Source: Mesorhizobium sp. LMG 17147
GTDB taxonomy: Bacteria; Pseudomonadota; Alphaproteobacteria; Rhizobiales; Rhizobiaceae
Assembly: GCF_024297145.1 (NCBI RefSeq)
Contig: NZ_JANCTC010000014.1
Location: forward strand, 51,996 to 115,995
Length of the DNA: 64,000 nucleotides
Reading direction: 5' to 3'
The position numbers and the translations under genes were made by a program. Numbering within the stretch: position 1 is the stretch's first letter; every line of letters starts with the position of its first letter. The notes under the pieces are model-generated. The model was not told the origin of the DNA. It was given only the letters and a program-made list of their open reading frames with translations, and ran no database searches. Shown here one piece after another: positions 51,731-60,952 of this stretch.

Positions 51731-51930
51731 AAGCACCACCGGCCCAAGCCGGTGGTGCTCTCTGGACTGTCTGTAGGGGCAGGACAGTCCAATGATCCTG
51801 AGGGGATCGCGCTCAACCTGGGCTCATTTTTGCCCCACGGCATCGGCCGAACAGATGAGGAGTGCGGGCCGTGAGGAAATATCCTCCGTCGTCATCCACC
51901 GGCCGTGCACCGGAGGCGGGCAAGATGCCT
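51731..51930 (-). ncRNA. Candidate minus-strand small RNA
   Basis: On the minus strand a perfect 12-bp hairpin at 51733-51760 is followed by TTTTTT, a classic intrinsic terminator, but no minus-strand gene lies upstream of it. Just 5' of it, GGACTGTC and GACAGTCC form an 8-bp hairpin with a 10-base loop. The upstream edge is a guess. The product may be a small RNA of 80-200 bases. Confidence 0.4.
51733..51760 (-). terminator. Intrinsic terminator, minus strand
   Basis: AGCACCACCGGC and GCCGGTGGTGCT pair exactly around a CCAA loop. On the minus strand the hairpin is followed by six T residues. It is among the strongest terminators in the window. Confidence 0.88.
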
Positions 51931-52009
51931 CGCCTGCCGGAACGCCGGCCCAAACTCGATCCTGTGATTATAGTTACTTGCGATTATATTTGTCGGAGAC
52001 GTAACGAAG

Positions 52010-52714
52010 GTGGAACAGTCTGCGTTCTTGAAACGGGGCCTGCCTATCCGATTATGCTTCGGATCAGCACTGGAGAAGAAATTGGCCGCGGAACCGCCCG
52101 TCATACATCGAGACAAAACCGAAACCGCCGTTGCAAAACCGCTGCGCGCCGACGCGCAGCGCAATCGCGACGCGCTGGTCGAGGTCGCGGCAAAGGCCTT
52201 TGCCGCGCATGGCGTCGACGCCTCGCTGGAGGAGATTGCGCGCCAGGCCGGCGTCGGCATCGGCACGCTCTACCGGCATTTCCCAACCCGCGAGCATCTG
52301 GTCGAGGTGGTTTATCGGCGCGAAGTGGAAGGGCTGTGCCAGGCGGCCGACGAACTCGCCCACGATCATGCGCCCGACGTGGCGCTTGAACAATGGATGC
52401 AGCGCTTCGTCGACTACATCGCCACCAAGCGCGGGCTGTCAACAAGCCTGCGCATCCTGCTCACGACCAACTCCACCCTGTTCTCCGACGTTTCGGGCAG
52501 GGTGACGCTCGCCTTGCGGCGGCTGATCGATGCCGCGGTCGCCGACGGCTCGATCCGCAGCGACGTCGATGCCTCCGACGTGCTGCATGCGCTGGGCGGC
52601 ATCTATTCGGCCCCGGACACCAAGGACTGGCGCGACCGCTCGCGCCGATTGGTGTCGCTGCTGATGGATGGGCTGCGGTTTGGAGCGGCCAAATCCGGCC
52701 CATCCAAGGAATAG
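52010..52714 (+). CDS. TetR-family transcriptional regulator
   Basis: The 234-residue protein has a TetR helix-turn-helix (ALVEVAAKAFAAHGVDASLE, then EIARQAGVGIGTLYRHFPTR) at about residues 55-100 and a helical ligand domain. The GTG at 52010 follows a GGAG site, but the first 40 residues are not typical of the family, so a later start is possible. It lies upstream of and divergent from the aldehyde oxidase operon and could regulate it. Confidence 0.88.
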   Translation: MEQSAFLKRGLPIRLCFGSALEKKLAAEPPVIHRDKTETAVAKPLRADAQRNRDALVEVAAKAFAAHGVDASLEEIARQAGVGIGTLYRHFPTREHLVEVVYRREVEGLCQAADELAHDHAPDVALEQWMQRFVDYIATKRGLSTSLRILLTTNSTLFSDVSGRVTLALRRLIDAAVADGSIRSDVDASDVLHALGGIYSAPDTKDWRDRSRRLVSLLMDGLRFGAAKSGPSKE

Positions 52715-52732
52715 CGAATGCAGTGACTGTCC

Positions 52733-53173
52733 TTATTTCAGCGAGATGCTCATACCGCTGAGATCGGCATTGACTTGCAGACCTACCTGCCTGCCTGTGA
52801 GTTCGAGTTGGGCACCCTTGTCGTTGGTCATGACGATCACCTGGGCTCCTTTGCCGAGCGCGCCGCCACCGCCCGCTGCGCCGTAAACCCCCGTCACATC
52901 CCGGGCGCGCCGTATGTGGCGCACGGTACCTTTGAAATAGGTCTTGGAGGCACCGAAGGCGAGGCCGCCCGAGATGCCGCCGACCGAGATGGGATACCGG
53001 CGGCCATGGAAGGTCAGTGTGCCCTCGCCTCCAGCGCCGCCGATGAAGAAGGCCGCCTTGTAGATGGCGAAGCGGATCGTACCGCTGTCGGCATGTGCGA
53101 CACTGGTAAAGCTAACTGCCGCCGCGGTTATGAGGGCAACCGCGACTGAACGAAATCTGGACGAAATCTTCAT
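52733..53173 (-). CDS. Secreted glycine-rich protein (DUF1134-like)
   Basis: The 146-residue product has a signal peptide (MKISSRFRSVAVALITAAAV, then SFTSVAHA). Its Gly-rich beta repeats (FFIGGAGGEGTLTFHGRRYP, then ISVGGISGGLAFGASKTYF) end NADLSGMSISLK. The pattern resembles the DUF1134/EipA group of envelope proteins, but I cannot be sure that it is a member. It is convergent with the TetR gene. Confidence 0.65.
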   Translation of the reverse strand: MKISSRFRSVAVALITAAAVSFTSVAHADSGTIRFAIYKAAFFIGGAGGEGTLTFHGRRYPISVGGISGGLAFGASKTYFKGTVRHIRRARDVTGVYGAAGGGGALGKGAQVIVMTNDKGAQLELTGRQVGLQVNADLSGMSISLK

Positions 53174-53438
53174 GATGAGAACTCCTCAAGATCGCCGCAT
53201 GCCCAGCCGGCCGGGCACGTCGGCGCCGTATCAAAGTCATAGCTGAACAGTCTCGCCCGTCATTGGTTCCAAGCACGCGGCCTGAATCCGCTGCGAGAAG
53301 ACCGCTACGAAACGAGGCGGATGGCGAGCGTAGTCCTGGCTGTAAGAACAGTGGCAGAATGGTGGGGATGATCGTAGGTGTTGAGGTGGAAATGGTATTA
53401 GTCTGCGCTGTCTGGGGTTTCGGGGGCGCGGCAAGGGA

Positions 53439-54374
53439 ATGGACTTCAACTCACGGCATGGCTACCTCCTGATCGGCGGCCTGATCCTGGTCGGTGCCGG
53501 GCTCCTGATCCTTTCGCTGATCGTCAATCTTCGCGTGGCGCACAGCGTACGTGACGACGTACGCCATCGTGAAAAACTGCTGGAATATTATCGCAACATC
53601 TTTTCGCAGCTGGGCGTGATCATGATCGGGATTGGCGTGTCCCTGTTCATCTTCTTTTTCCAGCAGAATTATCAGGACCAGCGCAAACGCGAAGCGGAGC
53701 TCCAGCAGGTTCTCGCCAAACTGGCGGCGCGTGTTGCCCGCGGCAGCGCTGTCGTGGAGGCCCTCGGCGAATTCGACGCGCTGCTGGATGATGGTGGTGC
53801 TTATGTCAGTCCGGAACACGGCGGTGACAACGCCGCTGTCAGCGCCCACGGAACGGCGCTCGCCAAGCAGGTTTCCCAGATCCTTCTGGTCGAGCGCGAC
53901 GTCGATGTTCAGGGGTTCGATATCCTGAATCTGTCGCGCGATTTCGAAGCATCGTTCGTCGTCAACGAGCTCAACCCAACGCTATGGTTCAACATCGTCC
54001 GGGACGAGAGCGACATCAAATATGCCACCACCCAGATCGCCCTTGATTACAAGGACCTGCAGGATGCGATCGGCGGCGAACCTATCGAGGTTGCGATCGC
54101 CAATCCCGAAAAGGAGCGGAAGATCAAGCAGGAGGTGCTCGACGTGTTTTATGATGCCGACCTCCTGCGCCAGCGCAGCAGGCGGTTTCTCGGCCGCGCG
54201 TGCTGGCTTTTCAGCAAGGGGCGCGACTTCGTCAAGCTTGCACCGGCCAATGAGATCGAAGCCGATGCCAAGTCGCACCAGGAATGGATCGATCGGTCGA
54301 AAGGCTTCCTGACGCAGTTGAAGTCGGGCAGCGGCGATTGCTTCAAATTGCTCCAGTTCGGCCCGGCATCCTGA
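53439..54374 (+). CDS. Two-helix membrane protein with soluble domain, unknown
   Basis: The 311-residue protein has two N-terminal helices (YLLIGGLILVGAGLLILSLI at about 9-28; LGVIMIGIGVSLFIFFFQQN at about 58-77). A basic coiled section (QDQRKREAELQQVLAKLAAR) and a large soluble C-terminal domain with two Cys follow. No named family is recognised. It stands alone; its stop is 30 bases from the convergent serine hydrolase. The gap at 53174-53438 holds only a promoter region. Confidence 0.7.
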   Translation: MDFNSRHGYLLIGGLILVGAGLLILSLIVNLRVAHSVRDDVRHREKLLEYYRNIFSQLGVIMIGIGVSLFIFFFQQNYQDQRKREAELQQVLAKLAARVARGSAVVEALGEFDALLDDGGAYVSPEHGGDNAAVSAHGTALAKQVSQILLVERDVDVQGFDILNLSRDFEASFVVNELNPTLWFNIVRDESDIKYATTQIALDYKDLQDAIGGEPIEVAIANPEKERKIKQEVLDVFYDADLLRQRSRRFLGRACWLFSKGRDFVKLAPANEIEADAKSHQEWIDRSKGFLTQLKSGSGDCFKLLQFGPAS

Positions 54375-54403
54375 ACCGGCAAGCATCGCCGGCCCCGCGG
54401 CGG

Positions 54404-55966
54404 CTAATCCCCCACGCGTTGCAGCGTGCCGAGATGATTGTCGTCGAGAAATTCGACGGTCATGGCCGAGGCCTTGCCGTCGGGGCCGAGGGCAAAGCTG
54501 ACGGCCGAAGGCCTGTCCGGCATCTCGGCATCGGGGAAGGTCACGAAGAGGTCGCGGTTGAAATGCTTCAGTGGATAGGACCGCGCACCGGCAGGCCCGA
54601 CCTTGAGGACAAGAGCGTCTCCTTTGCCTGACACAATAGCATCGCCGATGAAGTCGTTGAAGTAACGGCCCGCGTAGGCGCTGGCCGGCGCCGCCGGACT
54701 TGCTGGAGAGGGCGGCGCGGCATAGGTAGCCTTGGCCGCCGCAATCACCGGGCCGAACATGCCTGCATAGATATCATTCCAAGCCTTTACCTTATCCTTT
54801 CCCAGCGTTCCGTCGAAGACGAGATCGGCGAAGCTGTCGGACAGTCCCTCCGGCACGCCTGTCGGAAAGGCGTTGGCGATGACGACGATCCCAAGCTTCT
54901 CCTCGGGAAAAAGCATCACCAGACTGCGGGCGCCGGCGCTGAAGGCGCCCGCATGGCCCCAGATCGGCCCGTGCCGGCCGAATTCGACATTCCAGCCGAG
55001 GCCGTAAAAGGCCTCGCCTCCGGAGACGGGGTTCTTGCCACGAACCATCAAGGGAATATGTGTCTGGTCCAGCGCATCGGCGGCAATGAGTCTCTTGCCG
55101 GCGTAGGCCCCGTTGCCGAGCACAAGGCGCATCCATTGCGAGAGGTCGCGTGCGGTGGAACTGACGCCGCCTGCTGGCGCCTGCGCATCCGGATAGCGCT
55201 GGACCTTGGCGGTCCACGCACCATCGATTTTGGCGTGGAGCTCGGCGCGGTTGGCGTGCTTGATGAAGTCCGAATGGCGGGAACTGGTCGAGGCCATTCC
55301 AAGCGGACGGTAGAGCTTCTCTTCGGCGACCTCTTCCCATGATTTGCCTGTCGGCTTCGCGGCCGCGACGGCACCCTCGGTCAGTCCGAAATTGCTGTAG
55401 GAATAGCCCGCACGGAAGCTCGATGACGGCGACACGAACCGCAGGCGGCGCAGGATCTCCGCGCGGTCATAGCCGATGTCCTCGAGGTCATCGCCGGCGG
55501 TGCCGGGAAGCCCGCTGCGGTGCGCAAACAGGTCGCGGACCGTGAGTTCGCTGGTCGGATAGGGCTGAGCGAGCCGGAAAGCCGGATCGAGGTCGGCGAT
55601 CTTGGAATCCCACGAAGCGATCCCGTCGCTGACCAGCGCCGCCACGACGGTGGCGGAGACCGGCTTGGAGAGCGAGGCAATCTGGAAGACCGTGTCGGCA
55701 TCGACGATCTCGGGTTTTCCGGCTTCGCGATGCCCGAACCCCTTGAGGAAGATCACCTCGTCGCCGTGCACGACGCCGATGGCCAGACCGGGCACGCTAC
55801 CATCCGCGACGACGCCTTCGGCAAGCAATTCGAGCTTCGACAGAGCGGCGGCGATCCTGTCGGGTGGGATGGTATCGGCCGACGCCGCCTTCGGCAAAAG
55901 CACCATGATTGCGATGAAGGCCAACATCCTCCACCGGAGGTGATTCCGGTTTGTGAACAGCCGCAT
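54404..55966 (-). CDS. Serine hydrolase, class C beta-lactamase fold, with C-terminal domain
   Basis: The 520-residue protein has a signal peptide (MLAFIAIMVLLPKAASA). The penicillin-binding fold has catalytic SLSKP (SxxK at about residue 95), GYSYSNFGL (YSN) and GHAGAFSAG (HxG). A C-terminal lipocalin-like domain starts near residue 410 (YAGRYFNDFIGDAIVSGKGD). Such proteins are periplasmic esterases or D-aminopeptidases rather than true beta-lactamases. GGAGGGG precedes the ATG. Confidence 0.9.
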   Translation of the reverse strand: MRLFTNRNHLRWRMLAFIAIMVLLPKAASADTIPPDRIAAALSKLELLAEGVVADGSVPGLAIGVVHGDEVIFLKGFGHREAGKPEIVDADTVFQIASLSKPVSATVVAALVSDGIASWDSKIADLDPAFRLAQPYPTSELTVRDLFAHRSGLPGTAGDDLEDIGYDRAEILRRLRFVSPSSSFRAGYSYSNFGLTEGAVAAAKPTGKSWEEVAEEKLYRPLGMASTSSRHSDFIKHANRAELHAKIDGAWTAKVQRYPDAQAPAGGVSSTARDLSQWMRLVLGNGAYAGKRLIAADALDQTHIPLMVRGKNPVSGGEAFYGLGWNVEFGRHGPIWGHAGAFSAGARSLVMLFPEEKLGIVVIANAFPTGVPEGLSDSFADLVFDGTLGKDKVKAWNDIYAGMFGPVIAAAKATYAAPPSPASPAAPASAYAGRYFNDFIGDAIVSGKGDALVLKVGPAGARSYPLKHFNRDLFVTFPDAEMPDRPSAVSFALGPDGKASAMTVEFLDDNHLGTLQRVGD

Positions 55967-56098
55967 GCTCAGCCCCTCCGCTTCACCGGCGTGCACTATT
56001 GCAGGCCGACGCAGGGAAGGCCAGCCTCACCCTCGACCCGCCATCCATTGACGGACGTCCGCATCACACCAGTCGAAATTCAGACAGCCGCGCCTGAG

Positions 56099-57535
56099 CT
56101 AGGATGCAGCGCGCAGGCGGAGGCGCCGCCTGCCGGCGCGGGCCTTCTCCGCCACCGCGGCGGTGATCTCGACCACGCCGTCTTCACGCGGTCTGGCGTT
56201 GGTGACCTTGTGGAGCCGCTCATAGGGCAACAGTTCCTTGACCCGGGCTTGAAGCGACGCGACTTCGGCTCGCAGATCCTCGCATTCCTGCCTCTGGACG
56301 TCGAACTGTATCTGTTCGGATGCCTGTTGCAGAGAAAGCTGCGAAAAATTCGCGCTGATTGCGGAAAGGTTCATCTTGTCGTTTTCGCTCTCTTTCATGA
56401 GAGACGACAATTTTTGCTCGACAATTTGCTTTTCGGCCACCGCGTCGCTCGCCTGGGCCTTGAGCATGGCGATCTCGCTGGCGGCTTCGCTGTTCTGGTT
56501 GGAGGCGGCCTCCAGCCGCGATCGAAGGTCCTCGATTTCAGAACGCAGGCCGGTCATCTCCGCGACACTGCGTGCAAGCTCGGCTTCCCTGTCACCGTCC
56601 CTGAGGCGGGCTGCTTCCGTTATTTCCGATAGCTTCGCCTGCGCCATATCGAGCGATTTCTGCAGCCGCATCTCCTCTTTCTCGCTCTTGCCAAGCGCGG
56701 CCAGCAGTTCCGAAAGCTGCGCGGCATCATTGGCATGGACAGTCGAGAGTTCGTCCAGCCTGTGCCGGGCCTCGGCCTCCCGTTTCAGCGCCTTGTCGAG
56801 GTCGATCGACAGGCTGACATGTTTCTCCCGCAGCATTTCGTTCTCGCGCGAGCGTCTGTTGGCCTCGACGGCTCTGGCTGAGAGTGTTTTGACAAGCTCG
56901 CCGAACTCGGCCTCGCGTTTTGCGCTCGCATTGCCTGCCACGACGAGTTCCAGCCTTGCCGCAGCCAGCGCGCCGCGAAGTGCTTCCTTGTCCTCGACCA
57001 GGCTCGCCTCGTGCTGCTGCAGGGCCTCGATAGCGCTGTCGCGCTCGCGCTGCTTTCTGGTTGCATCGTGGAGCTGTTCGGACAGCACCCTTTGCTGCGC
57101 GGTCAGGCCGGTATTTGCCAGCTCCAATTCGTTGGCGCGAAGAATGTCGCCGTGGAGCAGTTTTAGAAATTCGCCCGTCAGATGATGCGAGGTCGCGATC
57201 TCCGACAGTTTCGCATTGATCTCCCCCAGATACTCCTGCGCGTCGTGAAAGAGCCCATCGACCGCGCTTAAGGCAGCCAGCCGGGTTTGCGTATGGGGAG
57301 ACAGCCGTCGTGCCGTCTCGAAGGCGTCCGCATTGGCGTCGATCTGCGAGCTGTCATCCGTTGCCCCGAGATTCTCATCCGATACCGTCTCATCATCCGG
57401 CACAGTGACGTCGTTCAGCGGCGGCTGATCGTCCACGTTGAGACATTCGCTAAACGCATCCGCCAAATCGGTTTCGAGCTCCTTGAACGCTCTCTCCACA
57501 GTCTCGGCACGCTTGATCAAACCTTTGAAATTCAT
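56099..57535 (-). CDS. Long coiled-coil protein, unknown function
   Basis: The 478-residue product is almost entirely heptad-rich coiled coil (for example EALQQHEASLVEDKEALRGA and LRSEIEDLRSRLEAASNQNS). It has an acidic N-terminal segment (DVTVPDDETVSDENLGATDD) and a basic C-terminal tail (RAGRRRLRLRAAS). Rhizobial proteins of this type are described as scaffolds or chromosome-segregation-like, but this one shows no ATPase head. The ATG at 57535 follows a GAGAGGG site. The tail could bind DNA or membranes. Confidence 0.75.
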   Translation of the reverse strand: MNFKGLIKRAETVERAFKELETDLADAFSECLNVDDQPPLNDVTVPDDETVSDENLGATDDSSQIDANADAFETARRLSPHTQTRLAALSAVDGLFHDAQEYLGEINAKLSEIATSHHLTGEFLKLLHGDILRANELELANTGLTAQQRVLSEQLHDATRKQRERDSAIEALQQHEASLVEDKEALRGALAAARLELVVAGNASAKREAEFGELVKTLSARAVEANRRSRENEMLREKHVSLSIDLDKALKREAEARHRLDELSTVHANDAAQLSELLAALGKSEKEEMRLQKSLDMAQAKLSEITEAARLRDGDREAELARSVAEMTGLRSEIEDLRSRLEAASNQNSEAASEIAMLKAQASDAVAEKQIVEQKLSSLMKESENDKMNLSAISANFSQLSLQQASEQIQFDVQRQECEDLRAEVASLQARVKELLPYERLHKVTNARPREDGVVEITAAVAEKARAGRRRLRLRAAS

Positions 57536-57988
57536 GACCGAATATCCCTCTCGTGCAGCGCCGTTAAGGAGCGGACTTTCAACACTTGACCTCGCCTCCC
57601 CGAATAAGGGGTTCATCTCCTGACGTGCGCTCTGGCCGACGCAGGCTAGGGACAGGCTTGGCCACTGTCCTCGTGTGTTTGAATGACGTAAAGCCGTGTT
57701 CTGCGGCGCTCCATACCCGAGGCGTTGGCACCGCTCGCAAAATGCCACTCATTTCACCCGAAACGAATATCAAGCGGCGCAAGCCTGAGAATCGCCTGGT
57801 GATTGTCTTAAGGACCGGCCGAGCGCCTCGGTGTTCTGCAGCAGCTACAAGGTCACGGCCTAGGACGACGCGTGTCACTGCCGGGAGGCCTGACCTAATA
57901 AATGATTGTGTTGAATACGTTTCGCTGATTAGCTGCTGTGAATAGACCAGGGACAAGGCCGACAAAATGTTGTCCCGGGAGGACCGCG
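57536..57988. other. 450-base promoter region of the sugar ABC operon
   Basis: This region holds the divergent promoters of the coiled-coil gene and the ABC operon. Long open frames on both strands (about 120 codons) have no ribosome binding site or family match. I see no regulator gene here. Confidence 0.5.
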
Positions 57989-58729
57989 ATGCCGGTGCTT
58001 GAGGTTCGCCACGTCTCCAAGAATTTCGGGGCTATACAGGCCCTGACCGACGTCAGCTTCCAGGTGGAGCGAGGCGAAGTCGTTGGTCTCATGGGGGATA
58101 ACGGCGCCGGCAAGTCGACGATAGTCAAGACGGTGGCCGGGAATTTTCCTCCGAGCGACGGCGAAATCGTAGTCGAGGGCGAGGTGTGCCACTTCCACCA
58201 GCCTGTACAGGCCCGCGCCAAAGGGATCGAAGTTGTTTATCAGGACCTGGCGCTCGCCGATAACTTGACGGCCGCGCAGAACGTCTTTCTGGGGCGCGAG
58301 ATCAAGAAAGGCTTCTGGCCGATCAGGATTCTTGACAAGCAGGCGATGATCGATCGCTCGGCAGCGCTGTTCAAGGAACTCAAATCGGAAACCCGGCCGC
58401 GCGACCTCGTCAGGAAGATGTCGGGTGGGCAGCGCCAGGCGGTCGCCATCGCGCGGACCCGGCTTTCAAATGCCAAGCTGGTGCTGATGGACGAACCAAC
58501 GGCCGCCATCTCAGTGCGCCAGGTGGCGGAAGTACTCGAACTGATCCGACGCCTCAAAGCACAAGGAGTCGGCGTCATGCTGATCAGTCACCGAATGCCT
58601 GATGTGTTCGCCGTGGCAGATCGTATTATCGTACTCAGGCGGGGCTCGAAAGTTGCCGACAAGCCAGCCGACAAAACATCGCCCGAGGAAATCACTGGAC
58701 TGATAACGGGGGCCATCCGTGGCGAATAG
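57989..58729 (+). CDS. Sugar ABC transporter ATP-binding protein
   Basis: The 246-residue ATPase powers sugar uptake. Walker A is GDNGAGKSTIVK, the signature is KMSGGQRQAVAIAR, Walker B is KLVLMDEPTAA, and the switch His is in LISHRMPDV. It has a single ATPase domain, as in FrcA-type transporters, rather than the double RbsA type. GGGAGGA precedes the ATG at 57989. It is followed, with a 10-base overlap, by the permease. Confidence 0.93.
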   Translation: MPVLEVRHVSKNFGAIQALTDVSFQVERGEVVGLMGDNGAGKSTIVKTVAGNFPPSDGEIVVEGEVCHFHQPVQARAKGIEVVYQDLALADNLTAAQNVFLGREIKKGFWPIRILDKQAMIDRSAALFKELKSETRPRDLVRKMSGGQRQAVAIARTRLSNAKLVLMDEPTAAISVRQVAEVLELIRRLKAQGVGVMLISHRMPDVFAVADRIIVLRRGSKVADKPADKTSPEEITGLITGAIRGE

Positions 58730-59846
58730 CGTTCAGGAGTCAGTTGGCGTTCAGGGCTCAGTCGAAGAACATGGCCGGCCGGTCATGTCGGACTTCGTTC
58801 CGACCAAGGAAAAAACAGTTCTCCAACGTGTGATTTCAAGTCAGCCCTTCTGGGTGACGATCGCGCTCATCGCGCTCGTCATGTTGATGACTGCGATGGA
58901 GCCGAGCTTCGGCACCTCTGAAAACGTCGCCAATGTGACGCGCAATTTCGCACCTTTCGGCATCATGGCACTTGGCATGACGATCGTCATCATCACCGGC
59001 GGTATAGATCTGTCGGTCGGCTCCGTCATGGGTCTCGTGGTCATCGTCGCCGGCCTGTTCCTCACCTGGCATTATCCCTGGTACGTCGCCTTCGCCATGG
59101 GCCTTTTCTCCGGTCTGGCGTGTGGCGCGGTCAATGGATTCTTTGTCGCCTATGTCGGGATGCCGTCCTTTGTGGTCACCCTCGGCATGCTGTCCGTCGC
59201 GCGCTCGCTGGCGGTCGTATTCTCGGCCAACCAGATGCTCTACCAGTTCGGGCCCGATGCCCCGATCGTAAAGGCAATCGGTCAGTGGAAATGGCCGCGG
59301 CATGGTCTGGACGACTGGGCACCGCATTGGATACCAGAACTGTCGTCACAATTCTGGACCATGGTGATCCTGGCCCTGATTGTCGGCTTCGTGTTTAACT
59401 TCACTGCCTGGGCCCGGCATCTCTTCGCCATCGGCGGCAATGAGGAGGCGGCACGGCTCACCGGCGTTCCGGTCAACTGGATCAAATTCCAGGCCTATGT
59501 CTTCTCGGCTTTCACCGCCGCGCTCGCCTCGCTCCTGCTCCTCGGCTATAACGGCTCGGCTATCAATGCCATGGGCCAAGGCTATGAGCTGCGCGTTATC
59601 GCCGCGACAGTCATTGGCGGCGCCAGCCTCATGGGCGGCGCCGGCACGGCCTTCGGTGCGATCATCGGTTCCGCCTTCCTCGAGGTGATCAGGAACGCGC
59701 TGCTGATGGCCGGCATCGATTCAAACTGGCAGGGTGCCTTCGTCGGCGCCTTCATCGTTCTTGCGGTTCTCTTGGGCATGCAAACCGGCGGCAAATCGAT
59801 TCTCGCCGCGTCGCTGGCAGTCTTGATGCCCAAAAAACGCCGCTAG
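58719..59846 (+). CDS. Sugar ABC transporter permease (RbsC/FrcC family)
   Basis: The 375-residue permease has about ten helices, beginning FWVTIALIALVMLMTAMEPS, with the family signature IITGGIDLSVGSVMGLVVIV near residue 90. A GTG at 58719 overlaps the upstream gene; an ATG at 58785 would remove 22 residues. It forms one operon with the ATPase and, 53 bases later, the binding protein. Confidence 0.92.
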   Translation: MANSVQESVGVQGSVEEHGRPVMSDFVPTKEKTVLQRVISSQPFWVTIALIALVMLMTAMEPSFGTSENVANVTRNFAPFGIMALGMTIVIITGGIDLSVGSVMGLVVIVAGLFLTWHYPWYVAFAMGLFSGLACGAVNGFFVAYVGMPSFVVTLGMLSVARSLAVVFSANQMLYQFGPDAPIVKAIGQWKWPRHGLDDWAPHWIPELSSQFWTMVILALIVGFVFNFTAWARHLFAIGGNEEAARLTGVPVNWIKFQAYVFSAFTAALASLLLLGYNGSAINAMGQGYELRVIAATVIGGASLMGGAGTAFGAIIGSAFLEVIRNALLMAGIDSNWQGAFVGAFIVLAVLLGMQTGGKSILAASLAVLMPKKRR

Positions 59847-59899
59847 AAACCCGCCGGCGGGAGGCTTGCGGGACATCACACCAAGGAGGAGAACGTCAC

Positions 59900-60904
59900 A
59901 TGAAAAAACATCTGCTCACGGCCGCCGTCGCGCTTGGCGCAATGGTGCTCGCCGTTTCCGGCGCCCAGGCGAAATACACCTTCGCCCTGGTGCCGAAGAA
60001 CATGAACAATCCTTTCTTCGACCAGGCACGCGACGGCTGCAAGAAGGCCGAGGCCGAATCCAATGGCGCTGTGGAGTGCATGTATATTGGTCCCGGCGAA
60101 CATGGCGGCGGCGACGAGCAGGTGCAGATCGTGCAGGACCTCGTGGCCAAGAAGGTGGACGGCATCGCCGTGTCGCCTTCGAACGCCGCGGCGATGGCGG
60201 TTGCGCTGCAGGCCGCCAAGGAGGCCGGTATCCCGGTTCTCACCTGGGACTCCGATCTCCTGCCCGAAAACAAGGATCTGCGCGTTGCCTACATCGGCAC
60301 CCACAATTACGAGATCGGCGTGAACCTCGCCAAGCTTGTCATGCAGATCAAGCCCAAAGGCGGCACGATCTGCATCCAGTCCGGCGGCGCCGCGGCGGCC
60401 AACCACAACGAGCGTATGCAGGGCATTCGCGATACGCTTTCGGGCACCAAATCGGCGGCCTCGCCCGGAGATCGGCTGACAGGCCAGAACGGCTGGACCG
60501 AAATTGAAGGCTGTCCGCTCTACACCAACGATGATTTCCCGCTTTCGGTGCAACAGTTCGAGGATATCATGGCGAAAAACCCGAACCTCGACGCGTTTGT
60601 CCCAACCGGTGGCTTCCCGCAGTTCATCCCTGATGCCAACCGCGCCGCCGTCGCACCGTACAAGGACAAGATCGCCTCGAAGGCCCTGGCCCTTGTCGTC
60701 GCCGACACGCTTCCGGTACAGATCGACCAGATGAAGGAAGGTTTCTCGCTTGGCCAGGTCGGCCAGCGGCCGTTCGAGATGGGCTACAAGACGATGATGG
60801 CGCTGAAGGACATGAAGGACGGCAAGGCTCCGCCGGCCGACCCGACCTACACGGGCCTCGATGTCTGCACTCCGGAGACAGCCGACACCTGCGTCGCCAA
60901 ATAG
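59900..60904 (+). CDS. Periplasmic sugar-binding protein of the ABC transporter
   Basis: The 334-residue product starts with a signal peptide (MKKHLLTAAVALGAMVLAVS) cleaved near AQA-K. It then has the periplasmic-binding-4 fold (YTFALVPKNMNNPFFDQARD, then VDGIAVSPSNAAAMAVALQA). AAGGAGGA precedes the ATG. FrcB- and RbsB-like proteins have this layout; the exact sugar cannot be told. A strong terminator follows. Confidence 0.92.
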   Translation: MKKHLLTAAVALGAMVLAVSGAQAKYTFALVPKNMNNPFFDQARDGCKKAEAESNGAVECMYIGPGEHGGGDEQVQIVQDLVAKKVDGIAVSPSNAAAMAVALQAAKEAGIPVLTWDSDLLPENKDLRVAYIGTHNYEIGVNLAKLVMQIKPKGGTICIQSGGAAAANHNERMQGIRDTLSGTKSAASPGDRLTGQNGWTEIEGCPLYTNDDFPLSVQQFEDIMAKNPNLDAFVPTGGFPQFIPDANRAAVAPYKDKIASKALALVVADTLPVQIDQMKEGFSLGQVGQRPFEMGYKTMMALKDMKDGKAPPADPTYTGLDVCTPETADTCVAK

Positions 60905-60911
60905 TGCTTTT

Positions 60912-60937
60912 GGGCGGGAGGAAACTCCCGCCCTTTT
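60912..60937 (+). terminator. Intrinsic terminator between binding protein and SDR
   Basis: GGGCGGGAG (60912-60920) and CTCCCGCCC (60925-60933) pair around GAAA and are followed by TTTT. It should reduce expression of the SDR relative to the binding protein. Confidence 0.9.
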
Positions 60938-60952
60938 CCATAGGGGATCTCA

